This document shows, piece after piece, positions 48,601 to 56,806 of a DNA stretch of 64,000 bases. Position 1 is the first letter of the stretch; each line of letters opens with the position of its first letter. This stretch comes from an uncultured Clostridia bacterium (lineage in GTDB: Bacteria; Bacillota; Clostridia; Christensenellales; Pumilibacteraceae), in contig CALVYT010000040.1 in NCBI GenBank assembly GCA_944372345.1, positions 1 through 64,000 on the forward strand, in the 5' to 3' direction. A program made the position numbers and the translations under genes. The notes under the pieces were generated by a model. The model searched no databases and was not told the origin of the DNA. It saw only the letters and a list, made by a program, of their open reading frames with translations.

Positions 48601-48704
48601 GGCTGATCGCGCTTTCCGTCATACTGTATGCGGCGACGGCGGGCTGCGTTGCGTGGATGGTGATCCGTATGATGCGCGTCCGCAAGGAAAAAGCCGCGGC
48701 GTAA
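45615..48704 (+). CDS. Membrane-anchored GH3 glycoside hydrolase with permuted domains
   Basis: 1029 aa from ATG 45615 with AGGAGGAAG upstream. TM at about 11-35. The domain order is permuted as in the gene at 26095: GH3_C first (VLLKNESNALPL), Fn3-like (VYPFGYGLSYSTF), then the TIM barrel with WYAPAMNIHRSPFAGRNF, YIKHF, and ISDF carrying the nucleophile-position D921. A C-terminal TM (about 990-1012) ends in a short basic tail, without the cytosolic domain of the other protein. Sequence similarity to that protein is clear across the whole length, so they are paralogues. Predicted beta-glucosidase/xylosidase at the cell surface. Confidence 0.85.
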   Translation: MKKRMKTPAFIAIWTSAAVVLLALGIAFMLMATTFSNVFVSLFSWERGTSESVPLEGTEGWDADYYSYEAKSLEEATANANKLVEEISNEGFVLLKNESNALPLKAGADGDTIAMYGRASVDPILGGSGSGNAGSAKTVVRPYDSLKEETFKVNEDVYNFFKDNYSEYDKCAITMDNPDASTFFIGEIPVSAYSGFTPVRTDVALVFIGRGGGEGWDLSTDLKESAKSEASVSAISENANTAAEVANYADGQHQLELSKEERDMIDYATANYDKVVVVINSSHAMELGALKDDQDVDAMLWIGSTGAEGCRALGNILSGAVNPSGRLVDLYAADFTADPTFRNEGVFEYTGLEDGYVAQGTRDTKAYMMQYEEGIYVGYKYYETAYAEAEEGDYAGFDYDEAVVYPFGYGLSYSTFTQTIKAVSEDDDTVTVTVAVTNNSEERDGKEAVQLYYTPPYTDGGIEKAAVNLIAIDKVSVPAGETVETTLTFDKEDLASYDYKKTKAENGGYVLEAGEYEISLRTDSHTYAGGTRTEYADGSGNYFTFTVSRDVVYDDGRESDEEAAVNRFDDVSSMMKDTAEKGYARNFSRADFAGTFPTAPTADDLDAKNIKVAEQQNGGTTVYEGLAEFDALTDPTLGNVETSEIYSDTAPVMGAGNGTMFSALRGKDYEDTAWDTLLDNLTKSEYVSGSFNASAYNTAKLDSISKPATSDPDGPAGITSLFGATGCCAYMSEVVLASTFNEELAEAMGEAIGEEAYYYGKKADSNVGGTNGWYAPAMNIHRSPFAGRNFEYYSEDPVLSGFMGAAVVRGAASKGVNCYIKHFALNDSEIWRTNNLCVWATEQTMRELYLKPFEMTIKNSEIELKYIGDEEGTVMTKTVKGAFAIMSSFNRLGTTWAGGSYALMTEVLRNEWGFDGVAISDFNLYEYTDADQGLRAGTDMQLAFGIQYQDETSNTALTAMRKAFHNMCYATVHTNVMQGVVPGATFIYHLAPWQSGLIALSVILYAATAGCVAWMVIRMMRVRKEKAAA

Positions 48705-48750
48705 ACCATATGCGTTATCCTGCCCGAGGCAGGGATGGGCGCAAAAACGG

Positions 48751-48783
48751 CGGCCGCGGAGAGGGAACTCCTCTCCGCGGCCG
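48751..48783. terminator. Bidirectional terminator between GH3 and araC-like genes
   Basis: 13-bp perfect stem CGGCCGCGGAGAG with its complement around a 7-nt loop. The minus strand reads T5 after it and the plus strand a weaker TCTTT. It serves the two convergent genes. Confidence 0.8.
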
Positions 48784-48787
48784 GTCT

Positions 48788-49771
48788 TTATACGGTCCGT
48801 TCTTCGTCGTCCGAACGCGGCGGGCGGAAGAAGGAAAAGCTCGTCGGGTCTTTTATCTCCGTCGCCGCCTGCCGCCCGTGCCTGCGGTAGTCGCTCGGAG
48901 TGCACCCGAGACGGGATCTGAACAGCGCGGTGAAGTAACTCGACGTGGAAAAGCCTGTCGCGTACGCGATCTCGAGAACGCTCATTTCGGTATCGTGCAG
49001 CAAGCCGAGAGCTTTATATATCCGATAGTCTGTCAGAAACCCGACGGGAGGACAGTGCATATATTTGACGAACAGTTCGTTGCACTTGCTTTTGCATATT
49101 TTTCCCGCCGCGGCTATGTCCCCGAGCGTGATTCTCTGACCGTAATTTTCGTATACGTATTCGAGCATTTCTTTGAGGACGCGGCGTTCTCCCGCGCGTT
49201 TGCCTTTGAGCTCGTCGTCTTTCCTGTCGTTTTTCGCGGCAGGGGAGGGGGTGATGTTGGCATATACGGCGTGCCATAGCGAAAAGAATATTTCGGCTAT
49301 GCGCAGAGCGTCGCGCCCGTCTGCGTATGACGTCCAGATATCGCGCAGCTTTGAGATGATATCGCTTTGCCAGCCGACGCGCGGATCGAGTTCGACGAAG
49401 TCCCGCGCTTCGGGGCGCGTCACGGGCAGTACGTAAGTGTCCTCTATGTGTTTCGTCGTGCATAAAAACGCGGGATTCATCAGTATGACGATGAATTCGC
49501 AGTCTTTGCCGTCGTGCCCGAATACGGAATGGCGCCGCGCCGAATTGACCATTATCCCGCGCCCTTCCGAAAGCGCGACGGTTTCGGAGCCGACGCGATA
49601 CGTCATACTGCCGCTTAGTATGATATTGAACTCGATGTCCTCGTGTCTGTGCGATTCGACGCGCATTTCGTTGAAACAGGAAAGACGCGACCGTCTGATA
49701 TAGAGCAGCGAATCGGGCGAGTCGTATTTCACGGTCTCGAACCCGTCTTTTCCGATAATAAGTTTTTCCAT
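48788..49771 (-). CDS. AraC-family transcriptional regulator
   Basis: 327 aa from the ATG at 49771. The 13 extra upstream codons lie in the promoter. The N-terminal half (about 30-135) has the cupin-like sensor pattern (SHRHEDIEFNIILSG with histidine and glutamate). The C-terminal 100 residues form two HTH motifs ending in ATGFSTSSYFTALFRSRLGCTPSDYRR, the AraC signature. Convergent with the GH3 gene and sharing its terminator, so control of that enzyme by a sugar is plausible but unproven. Confidence 0.9.
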   Translation of the reverse strand: MEKLIIGKDGFETVKYDSPDSLLYIRRSRLSCFNEMRVESHRHEDIEFNIILSGSMTYRVGSETVALSEGRGIMVNSARRHSVFGHDGKDCEFIVILMNPAFLCTTKHIEDTYVLPVTRPEARDFVELDPRVGWQSDIISKLRDIWTSYADGRDALRIAEIFFSLWHAVYANITPSPAAKNDRKDDELKGKRAGERRVLKEMLEYVYENYGQRITLGDIAAAGKICKSKCNELFVKYMHCPPVGFLTDYRIYKALGLLHDTEMSVLEIAYATGFSTSSYFTALFRSRLGCTPSDYRRHGRQAATEIKDPTSFSFFRPPRSDDEERTV

Positions 49772-49800
49772 TTCATCATTATCCCTTTTGATATAAAACA

Positions 49801-49829
49801 AGTATAACACCGACTCGTATTTTTGTCAA
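49801..49829 (-). promoter_or_regulatory. Promoter of the AraC-family gene
   Basis: On the minus strand, TTGACA (49829-49824), a 17-bp spacer and TATACT (49806-49801). Confidence 0.75.
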
Positions 49830-49930
49830 TACCCTGTTTACGGATCGTCAAAACGCTTGATTAATAACGTCGGTTATATTATACTGTTTATAATACCTGG
49901 GCGCCCGAACAGGGCGGGGGGAGAAAAATT

Positions 49931-50701
49931 ATGACGGAATTCGACAGATACGTCGACGGCGGCGACGACGCGGTATACGATTTCTGCGACGCGTGCAGAG
50001 CGCTTTCGGACGTGAAATTCATAATGGCGGAGCGCAGCGTGAGCGAGCTGCTCGTGATGATCGCGACTTCGTCCAAACTGCAGGCTATCGTGGCGAACGC
50101 CTGCCGCGGTTTCGATTTTCCGGCGGCTTTCGCCAAGGCGCGCGTGCGTTCGGGCGGGAGATATACTCTGCTCCCTCCGTCCGCCCCGCGCGATCTCATC
50201 GCGTTCGCGGTCAATCTGCTCTACGCGTTCGACACGCATTCCGTTCCCCTCGGCGAATTCCTCGACGAATATTACTATTCGGGCAACGGGGTCAGCTTCG
50301 CGTTTGCGGCGTTCGCGAAGAATATAGTAACGCCGCTTGCCGACTGCGTGGAAAAGGAATTGCGCGCGTTCAGTTCGGCGGCGCGCGAGGAGAGAGCGGC
50401 GGAACCCGAAACGGTGAGCGAGGTGGAACCTCTGCTGCCGGACGAGGCGGTCGCGGACATCGTCAACCGCATAGCCGACTTATGCGACATAGCCGAGCAG
50501 AGCGGCGCGACGAAGCGCGAGCTGGAGGATCTTTACGGCGTGGCGGGCTCTCTCGCCGATTGCGTGAACAAGCGCGACGTGCGTATGGTGCGTCCGCTGA
50601 TGACGGGACTGCGCGGCGTCGTATCCGCGTCGCGTCAGGCGGCTGCGCTCGGCGAAAAAGTGGACGAACTGGACGAAACTTTCAGGCATTTCGGAGTGTG
50701 A
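49931..50701 (+). CDS. Helical protein of unknown function
   Basis: 256 aa, ATG 49931 after GGGGGGAG. Almost all helical: an N-terminal domain of about 135 residues, an acidic linker (about 150-170, EPETVSEVEPLLPDE) and a C-terminal helical bundle. There is no signal peptide and no recognised motif. The stop is 1 nt before an amino-acid-kinase gene, so the two are likely co-translated and act together. I do not recognise the family. Confidence 0.55.
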   Translation: MTEFDRYVDGGDDAVYDFCDACRALSDVKFIMAERSVSELLVMIATSSKLQAIVANACRGFDFPAAFAKARVRSGGRYTLLPPSAPRDLIAFAVNLLYAFDTHSVPLGEFLDEYYYSGNGVSFAFAAFAKNIVTPLADCVEKELRAFSSAAREERAAEPETVSEVEPLLPDEAVADIVNRIADLCDIAEQSGATKRELEDLYGVAGSLADCVNKRDVRMVRPLMTGLRGVVSASRQAAALGEKVDELDETFRHFGV

Positions 50702-50702
50702 T

Positions 50703-51518
50703 ATGATAGAGCTCGTTGGAAAGATAGGCTCGATGGCGCTCATCGACGCCAAGCACGGCGACATAGACTACAACAAGTTCGCAATGATAGGGCACTGGCT
50801 GACGCCCGGCGTCGTCTGGGTCACGAGCGGCGCGGTGGAGATAGGCAGGCTGGACTACAAACGCCGCAGCGGCTGCGAACTGACGGGCAGCGACGAGGAC
50901 GTCAAGGCGGACTATTCCGCGCAGGGGCAGGCGATACTTATGGAAACGTACCGCCGCTTCATCGACCCGCGCTATTCCGTCCGTCAGGTGCTCGTCGAGC
51001 ACGCGCATTTCAATAACGACGTTTCGCGCGCGCATATCCTCTCTCTGCTCCTGCGCGCGAGCGAGCAGCACGCGATCCCCGTCGTCAACTACAACGACGC
51101 GGTAGCGGTCGAAGAACTGCGCAAAACGGAGCTTTCCAACCTCGCCAAAGAGGGGAAGAACACCGTCGAACTCGTGGACAACGACGAAACCGCGGCGCAG
51201 ATAGCGTGTTTGACGGGTGCGAAACGCCTGCTCATCCTCTCCACGCTCGACGGCGTATACCGCGACGTCGGCGATCCGTCCTCGCTCATAACCGAGATCA
51301 CGGGTACGAAAGAGGAAGTGCTGAATAAGATCGACGAATACAAGGCGATGTGCCGGGGAGCCAGCCGCAGAGGCGCGGGCGGCGCGGCGGCTAAGCTGGA
51401 ATATATAAAGCCGTGCGTGCGCGCGGGCATAGACGTCATAATAGGCTCCGCTTCGCACGACATACGCAACGTGCTCTCGGGGAGCGTCCCCCGCACGTTC
51501 ATATCCGCGCGCGGATAA
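50703..51518 (+). CDS. Amino-acid-kinase-fold protein, glutamate 5-kinase-like
   Basis: 271 aa. The opening VGKIGSMAL matches the phosphate-binding VVKIGSS of glutamate 5-kinase. Further features are VTSGAVEIGR, AQGQAILM, NYNDAVAVEEL, VDNDETAAQIA and LSTLDGVY, the standard order of the fold. The RNA-binding PUA domain of classical ProB is absent and no proA is adjacent. Several usual substrate residues differ (e.g. A-V-E-I-G where ProB has A-V-G-A-G). It could be an N-acetylglutamate, glutamate or other carboxylate kinase. Coupled to the unknown gene upstream and followed by a terminator. Confidence 0.7.
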   Translation: MIELVGKIGSMALIDAKHGDIDYNKFAMIGHWLTPGVVWVTSGAVEIGRLDYKRRSGCELTGSDEDVKADYSAQGQAILMETYRRFIDPRYSVRQVLVEHAHFNNDVSRAHILSLLLRASEQHAIPVVNYNDAVAVEELRKTELSNLAKEGKNTVELVDNDETAAQIACLTGAKRLLILSTLDGVYRDVGDPSSLITEITGTKEEVLNKIDEYKAMCRGASRRGAGGAAAKLEYIKPCVRAGIDVIIGSASHDIRNVLSGSVPRTFISARG

Positions 51519-51546
51519 GCGCGGCAAAGCGGGCGAAAGCATTGTA

Positions 51547-51573
51547 AAAACCGGGCGGGTACCCGGTTTTTTT
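51547..51573 (+). terminator. Rho-independent terminator
   Basis: 9-bp stem AAAACCGGG / CCCGGTTTT, 6-nt loop, then T3 beyond the stem T-run. Confidence 0.85.
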
Positions 51574-51613
51574 GCAGTTTATGCATTAAAAAGCCCCGTT
51601 TACGCTGTATGTA

Positions 51614-51642
51614 TTGATTTTGCGCGGGCGGCGTGCTATCAT
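51614..51642 (+). promoter_or_regulatory. Promoter of the esterase gene
   Basis: TTGATT (51614-51619), a 17-bp spacer and TATCAT (51637-51642). GGAGG follows near the ATG. Confidence 0.65.
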
Positions 51643-51685
51643 AAACGCGTATAACGGAAGCCGCGGACGCGGCGGAGGAAAATGA

Positions 51686-52615
51686 ATGAAGGAAGTGCTG
51701 AAAAGGATATTGATCGTGCTGGCGGCTGTCGTGCTGTTCCCGGTCGCGCTTATTTTTGCGGCGTGCGGCAAGGACGAGCCTGACGACGCGACGAAGCCCG
51801 TCGTTACTCCCGAACCCGAGTTCCTGCCCGGCTACGACGTCGGCGGAGCGACGGTCGCCGCGGACGGGGATAAAGCCGACCTCGAATTCGGCGGACTGGA
51901 CTTTGCGGCGATGGAATACAAAGAGGACGACTTTACGATGAAATACCGCATCTACGTTCCCGAGGTGACGGAGGATGCGCCCGTGCTGATGTTTTTCCAC
52001 GGCGCGGGAGAGCGGGGCGATGATAACGCCAAGCAGCTGACGACGTATTCGGGACTGGATGACGGCATCGCGATGAGCGAAGAGGCGGCGGACGCGATCA
52101 TTATAGCTCCACAGTGCCCGGGAACTCCGGGCGACTCCAACCCGACCGGGATGAAATGGGTGGATGTTTCCGCGTGGAACGAGTGCGAATATTCGGTGGG
52201 CGAGATCGCTGAGTCCGAGCCGATGGAAGCCGCGCTCAAAATACTGAAAATTTACGAAGAGGAATATTCGTTCGACCGCGATTCGGTCTACGCGGCGGGG
52301 CTGTCTATGGGCGGCTACGCGACGTGGGACGCGATGACGCGTCACCCCGACGTGTTTGCGGGCGGCGCGCCCGTGTGCGGCGGCTGCGACGTTTCCAAGG
52401 CGGAACTGCTTGCGGATAAGATCATCTATACGTTCCACGGCTCGGCGGACGGCACGGTCCCGCCCGACGGAACGCGCAAAATGTATGAAGCTCTCGAAAG
52501 CTACGGCAATATTTCATATACCGAATACGAGGGTCAGGGGCACGGCATATGGAATACGGCTTTTGCGACGGAGGGATTGTTCGACGATCTGCTTTCGGGC
52601 ACAAGACCGGAGTAA
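51686..52615 (+). CDS. Surface lipoprotein esterase (alpha/beta hydrolase)
   Basis: 309 aa. N-terminal signal with lipobox FAAC, so the protein is anchored outside. The oxyanion segment FFHGAGERG, the nucleophile elbow GLSMGG (S207), the Asp in GSADGTV and the His in GHGIW form a complete triad, placing it with phospholipase/carboxylesterase or PHB depolymerase-like (LpqC) hydrolases. Unlike the hydrolase at 1228, it looks active. It may remove acyl groups from polysaccharides used by the GH3 enzymes. ATG 51686, with GGAGG 7 nt before. Confidence 0.85.
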   Translation: MKEVLKRILIVLAAVVLFPVALIFAACGKDEPDDATKPVVTPEPEFLPGYDVGGATVAADGDKADLEFGGLDFAAMEYKEDDFTMKYRIYVPEVTEDAPVLMFFHGAGERGDDNAKQLTTYSGLDDGIAMSEEAADAIIIAPQCPGTPGDSNPTGMKWVDVSAWNECEYSVGEIAESEPMEAALKILKIYEEEYSFDRDSVYAAGLSMGGYATWDAMTRHPDVFAGGAPVCGGCDVSKAELLADKIIYTFHGSADGTVPPDGTRKMYEALESYGNISYTEYEGQGHGIWNTAFATEGLFDDLLSGTRPE

Positions 52616-52638
52616 GCGGAAAAGTATGAAAAACGGGC

Positions 52639-52668
52639 GGGGAGCGCGGCTGCGCTCCCCGTTTTTTC
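52639..52668 (+). terminator. Rho-independent terminator
   Basis: 10-bp stem CGGGGAGCGC / GCGCTCCCCG, GGCT loop, T6. Confidence 0.9.
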
Positions 52669-52720
52669 GCGGATCGCGGCAAAAAAGCGCATAAAATTGC
52701 GAAAACGGACTGCAAAAAGA

Positions 52721-52749
52721 TTGTAATCGGCGGCGGATTGTGTTAAAAT
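52721..52749 (+). promoter_or_regulatory. Promoter of the amino acid ABC operon
   Basis: TTGTAA (52721-52726), a 17-bp spacer and TAAAAT (52744-52749). The leader is about 100 nt and ends with AAGGAG. Confidence 0.65.
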
Positions 52750-52855
52750 ACATTTAACATAAGCGGGCGGCTGCGTTTTTTGTCCCCGCTTTGCGGCGCG
52801 GAAGGGAATTTCAGAACTGTTCCGCGCAATAACGAAAGTCAAGGAGATAAAAGAA

Positions 52856-53686
52856 ATGAAGAAGTTTTTTGCTGTTCTTCTGGCTGCCTGCATGGTAGCG
52901 GGTACCGCGGTCGCATTTGCCGGCTGCGGGGATGACGATATGCTTCGCGTTGCCACCAATGCGGCTTTCCCTCCGTTCGAGTACAAGCAGGGCAAAGCGT
53001 TCACGGGCGTGGATATGCAGATAGCGAAGCTGCTTGCCGACGATATGGGCAAGACGCTGGAGATCGTCGATATGGAGTTCGACTCCGTGATAAACTCGGT
53101 CAAGTCGGGCGACTGCGCGATCGGAATGGCGGGCATGACCGTGACGGAAACGCGTAAAGAGCAGGTGGATTTCACCGACGAATATTATGAATCCGCGCAG
53201 GTAATGATCTATAAGACAGGCGATACCCGCTTCACCGGGATCGACAAAGAGGACGTTACCGCTACGGAGATAGAAACGTTCCTTTCCGAGCAGACGGATT
53301 TCACCGTAGGCACGCAGAACGGTACGACGGGTTATATGTATTCCCACGGAGACGAGGGAATGGGATATGACGGATATTCCAATATAGAAACGCTCGGTTA
53401 CACGACCGGCGCCGCGGCTGCGCGCGACATCATAGAGGACAAGGTGGACGCCGTCATCATAGACAGGCAGCCCGCGCTCATGATTGCGGAAAGCGTCGGC
53501 GGACTGACCGTCATCGACTGCGCGCTGACGAGCGAAGCGTATGCGTTTGCCGTGCGCAAGGGCGACACCGAAACGCTGAATGCGGCTAACGCATTGCTCG
53601 ACGAACTCGAAGAAAACGGTGAACTCGATAAGATAATCAACTCTTTCTTCGACGGTACGGCTACGTTTACCTACACCAATCCGTAA
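52856..53686 (+). CDS. Amino acid ABC transporter substrate-binding lipoprotein
   Basis: 276 aa, ATG 52856 with AAGGAG. Lipoprotein signal with FAGC. The SBP_bac_3 fold starts with LRVATNAAFPPFEY and holds DMQIAKLLA and the GMTVTETRKEQVDFTDEYY signature, all characteristic of polar amino acid (Arg/His/Gln/Cys) receptors. First gene of a three-gene import operon. The specificity cannot be set. Confidence 0.9.
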   Translation: MKKFFAVLLAACMVAGTAVAFAGCGDDDMLRVATNAAFPPFEYKQGKAFTGVDMQIAKLLADDMGKTLEIVDMEFDSVINSVKSGDCAIGMAGMTVTETRKEQVDFTDEYYESAQVMIYKTGDTRFTGIDKEDVTATEIETFLSEQTDFTVGTQNGTTGYMYSHGDEGMGYDGYSNIETLGYTTGAAAARDIIEDKVDAVIIDRQPALMIAESVGGLTVIDCALTSEAYAFAVRKGDTETLNAANALLDELEENGELDKIINSFFDGTATFTYTNP

Positions 53687-53699
53687 CAAGGGTTAGTAA

Positions 53700-54395
53700 A
53701 TGAACGCGTGGGAGATATTTTACAGGGAGTTCGTGACCTACGAGGGCTACGAAACCGTGCTCGAAGGACTGCTTGCGACGGTCATAATCGCCGTATGCGG
53801 TCTGCTGATCGGTTTCGTCGTCGGATGCATACTTGCCGTATTGAAAATAATACCGGCAAAACGGTGGTATGCCAAGATACCCCGTTGGCTCGCGAATATT
53901 TACGTTGCTTTGTTCCGCGGTACGCCGATGGTAGTTCAGCTGCTGCTGATACACTTCGTGATATTCCCGATAATGCATATCGATATTCCGACGCTGGCGG
54001 AAGCCGTGATAGCTTTCGGATTGAACAGCGGCGCATACATCTGCGAGATAATGAGGGGCGGCATACAGTCCGTTGACGCAGGGCAGATGGAAGCGGGGCG
54101 CGCGCTCGGTCTGGGGTACGTCGCGACAATGGTACACATAATCATTCCGCAGGCGTTCAAAAACGTCGTTCCCACGCTCGGCAACGAGTTCATCGCGCTG
54201 ATCAAAGAAACGTCCGTTGCGGGCTTCATAGCGATCGTCGATCTTACGAGAGCGTTCCAGAACATAGCGAACAGTACATATGAATTTATCATTCCGTATG
54301 TCGTGCTCGCGCTTGTTTATCTGGTGCTCGTGCTTGTGATCACGCTCATTGTACGTTTGATCGAAAGGAGGCTGAAAGTAAGTGACCGCCGTTGA
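53700..54395 (+). CDS. Amino acid ABC transporter permease
   Basis: 231 aa, His/Glu/Gln-type permease. Five hydrophobic segments. The EAA loop is [16 protein letters not shown]...[10 protein letters not shown]. The opening [15 protein letters not shown] and [11 protein letters not shown] are family marks. It lies 13 nt after the receptor gene and overlaps the ATPase gene by 14 nt. Confidence 0.9.
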   Translation: MNAWEIFYREFVTYEGYETVLEGLLATVIIAVCGLLIGFVVGCILAVLKIIPAKRWYAKIPRWLANIYVALFRGTPMVVQLLLIHFVIFPIMHIDIPTLAEAVIAFGLNSGAYICEIMRGGIQSVDAGQMEAGRALGLGYVATMVHIIIPQAFKNVVPTLGNEFIALIKETSVAGFIAIVDLTRAFQNIANSTYEFIIPYVVLALVYLVLVLVITLIVRLIERRLKVSDRR

Positions 54396-55359
54396 TGTGA
54401 CAAAAGGCTTTGCGCAGGAAATGCGTCCGTCGATAGACGTCCGCAACCTCTATAAGAATTTCGGCAGGCTGAAAGTGCTCAAAGCCGTATCCGTAAAGAT
54501 CGAAAAGGGCGAAAAGGTCGCTATCATCGGTCCGTCGGGCAGCGGCAAGTCCACGCTTTTAAGATGTATGAACCTGCTCGAAGACCCGACGTACGGCGAG
54601 GTGTGGATAAACGGCAGGCTGATAACTCCCGTCGATCCTTATCTTCACCGCGAGGTCATTTGCGCGTCCGGGACGTTCCGCACGATATATTCGCTGCGCA
54701 GCCGCGCAGTTGCGGAAGGATATATGACGGAGGACGAGCTTGCCGCGTCCGTCATCGCCGAGATCAAACGCTGCGATCTGCTCCGCCGTTTCGAGGGCAG
54801 GGATTACAGGAATGCGATGAAAGCCCTGAAATATGCGTTCGGGATGAACGTCAATCTCGCCCGGCGCGGCATAGGGATGGTGTTCCAGCATTTCAATCTG
54901 TTCAACAACAAGACGGTGCTGCAAAACCTCACTCTCGCGCCCACGATGCTCAAACTCGCAAGCAAGGAGCAGGCGGAAGCGTACGCGATGACGATGCTGC
55001 GCCGCATAGGGCTTGCGGATAAGGCGTACGCCTATCCGTCCACGCTCTCGGGCGGGCAGAAACAGCGTATAGCGATCGTGCGCTCGCTGTGTATGAATCC
55101 CGAATATATGCTGTTCGACGAGCCGACGAGCGCGCTCGACCCCGAAATGGTCGGCGAAGTGCTGCAACTGATGAAAGAGCTTGCGGATATGGGTATGACG
55201 ATGGTTATAGTCACTCACGAAATGGGTTTTGCCCGTGAGGTGGCGACGCGCGTACTGTTTATGGACGACGGCAGAATAGCGGAGGACGGCACGCCCGAAC
55301 AGGTGTTCGGCGCTCCGAAAGACAAACGCCTTAAAGAGTTTTTGTCAAAAGTGCTCTGA
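54382..55359 (+). CDS. Amino acid ABC transporter ATPase with a large insertion
   Basis: 325 aa from a GTG start with GGAGG upstream, 14 nt inside the permease gene. Walker [10 protein letters not shown] (50-58), Q-loop VFQHFNLF (about 167-174), signature LSGGQKQR (222-229), Walker B YMLFDEP and H-loop VTHE are all intact. GlnQ-like proteins are about 240 aa. Here a 75-residue helical, basic segment (about 85-160) is inserted between the strand after Walker A and the Q-loop. It starts near [12 protein letters not shown] and ends at [12 protein letters not shown]. The frame is open and codon use is even, so this is not an assembly error in appearance. Confidence 0.85.
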   Translation: MTAVDVTKGFAQEMRPSIDVRNLYKNFGRLKVLKAVSVKIEKGEKVAIIGPSGSGKSTLLRCMNLLEDPTYGEVWINGRLITPVDPYLHREVICASGTFRTIYSLRSRAVAEGYMTEDELAASVIAEIKRCDLLRRFEGRDYRNAMKALKYAFGMNVNLARRGIGMVFQHFNLFNNKTVLQNLTLAPTMLKLASKEQAEAYAMTMLRRIGLADKAYAYPSTLSGGQKQRIAIVRSLCMNPEYMLFDEPTSALDPEMVGEVLQLMKELADMGMTMVIVTHEMGFAREVATRVLFMDDGRIAEDGTPEQVFGAPKDKRLKEFLSKVL

Positions 55360-55400
55360 CGGCGCGGACGCGTTGAAAAACGCGAATACGTTGATAAAAC

Positions 55401-55427
55401 AAAAAGGAGCGGCGCGCCGCTCCTTTT
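55401..55427. terminator. Bidirectional terminator
   Basis: Perfect palindrome of 13-bp arms AAAAAGGAGCGGC with its complement. A5 and T5 on the two sides make it work in both directions, for the ABC operon and the converging LRR gene. Confidence 0.9.
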
Positions 55428-55457
55428 TAGTATGCGATTTTGTTTTAATAAATCCGC

Positions 55458-56207
55458 TTACAGTACCATACGGCGGGCGTTCGGCGGACAGTTCCATACG
55501 ACGACCACTTCGGGACCGCACCAACCTTTTTCCCAGCCGGTAGGCGGCAGTTTTGTTTCGCAATAGATCTTCATTTTGTAATACCATCTATTTGGATTAC
55601 TGGCGGAAACGGAGAATGCTTCGGCATATATCGATTTGACACCGATCGGAATGGTAACGCGGCTCAATTGCCAGCAATCAAGAAATGCGCGCGGTCCTAT
55701 CGTTTTAAGCTGCGGCGGCAATGATATGTCGGAGAATTTGCAGTTACGGAATGCTTCCTCGCCGATAACGGACAAATTGCGAGGCAGCGTTATTGTGTCG
55801 AGTGGACAATCGGCAAATGCACGTTTGGGGATCTCCGCGAGAGCGGACGGGAGAGCAATGATGGAAAGTTCTCCGCACTCTTCAAATGCGCCGTTGCCGA
55901 GCAATTCAAGGCTGTCCGGCAATATTACGCTTTCCAAAGTTTTGCAGCGGTAGAATGCTCTGTCGCCGATATATCCTATGCCGCTGTCTATCGTGACCTT
56001 TTTAATTTTATCGCAAAACGCGAACGCCCCTTCCGCTATCATCGCGACGGGCAAACCGAACGCTTCGGACGGAATGAATACCTCGCTATCGCATCCTTCA
56101 TAGCCTGCGACTTGTAAAACGGTCGTGGGGACTGCTTCGATACGGCACTCTTCAAAAACGAGTCCGCGTGTGCCGCGAACGGCTGTGCTTTGCCCTATAT
56201 CTTTCAT
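55458..56207 (-). CDS. BspA-type leucine-rich repeat protein
   Basis: 249 aa from ATG 56207 with GGAGG 10 nt upstream. Five to six LRR_5 repeats (around residues 55-190) with the pattern I..GAF..C..L..V.LP..L. The ends are a short N-terminal segment and a cysteine-containing C-terminus. No signal peptide or anchor, so it may be cytoplasmic, unlike the usual cell-surface BspA proteins. Function unknown beyond protein binding. Confidence 0.8.
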   Translation of the reverse strand: MKDIGQSTAVRGTRGLVFEECRIEAVPTTVLQVAGYEGCDSEVFIPSEAFGLPVAMIAEGAFAFCDKIKKVTIDSGIGYIGDRAFYRCKTLESVILPDSLELLGNGAFEECGELSIIALPSALAEIPKRAFADCPLDTITLPRNLSVIGEEAFRNCKFSDISLPPQLKTIGPRAFLDCWQLSRVTIPIGVKSIYAEAFSVSASNPNRWYYKMKIYCETKLPPTGWEKGWCGPEVVVVWNCPPNARRMVL

Positions 56208-56228
56208 TTACGCGTACCTCCGTTTATT

Positions 56229-56257
56229 ATTATATCACTATTACGGCGGTGCGGCAA
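56229..56257 (-). promoter_or_regulatory. Promoter of the LRR gene
   Basis: On the minus strand, TTGCCG (56257-56252), a 17-bp spacer and TATAAT (56234-56229). Confidence 0.65.
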
Positions 56258-56367
56258 GCGAATGCTTGCCTTGTCGAAAATTTAAGCGCAATTCGGTCGG
56301 ATGCGGGTATAAACGACGGCGCGGCGGCACATAATAAGCGTAAAGAATACAGATTCGGAGGACGCTT

Positions 56368-56670
56368 ATGAAAGATCTCAAATGCGGAATGCGGGAATGC
56401 CGCTACAACAAGGGCTACTGCTGTTGCAGCAAGACGATAACCGTCAGCGGAATGACGGACTGCACGACGTTTACGCCGGACGAGAACAAACGCCGCGCGG
56501 AATTCGAGGCGGCGAACGATTTTATCCCCGCCAATTACAATGTGGACACGCAGGTCAGGTGCGACGCGAACTGCATATACAATTCGGACGGCGTTTGCGG
56601 CGCGACGGGCATCACCGTTATGGGCAATGTGCCGGAAAGCGCTAAATGCTTAACTTTCATCCGCGACTGA
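56368..56670 (+). CDS. DUF1540 domain protein (two Cys-rich units)
   Basis: 100 aa, ATG 56368 with GGAGG. Two units, CGMRECRYNKGYCCCS.TITV and CDANCIYNSDGVCGATGITV, each with the C-x4-C-x-Y-N-x4-C pattern of DUF1540, probably metal-binding. Such small proteins are frequent in Clostridia and of unknown role. The stop is immediately followed by a palindromic repeat. Confidence 0.85.
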   Translation: MKDLKCGMRECRYNKGYCCCSKTITVSGMTDCTTFTPDENKRRAEFEAANDFIPANYNVDTQVRCDANCIYNSDGVCGATGITVMGNVPESAKCLTFIRD

Positions 56671-56806
56671 GCGAAAAGCCGTATAACGGGGATTGATAGC
56701 GACTGCGTGTTCGGTCACATACTCCGCCTCGTGCTATCGCACTTCGGCGACAAAAGTATGCTCCCTCACCAGCTGTCGCTCTGAACCCCGTTCTACGGCT
56801 TTTCGC
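56671..56806. repeat. MITE-like palindromic element
   Basis: The left arm 56671-56703 and right arm 56775-56806 are inverted repeats matching at about 28 of 33 positions, around a 71-bp core. The same element occurs at 10207-10343, and its right half at 1-45. It begins exactly at the DUF1540 stop. No transposase is inside. Confidence 0.7.
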
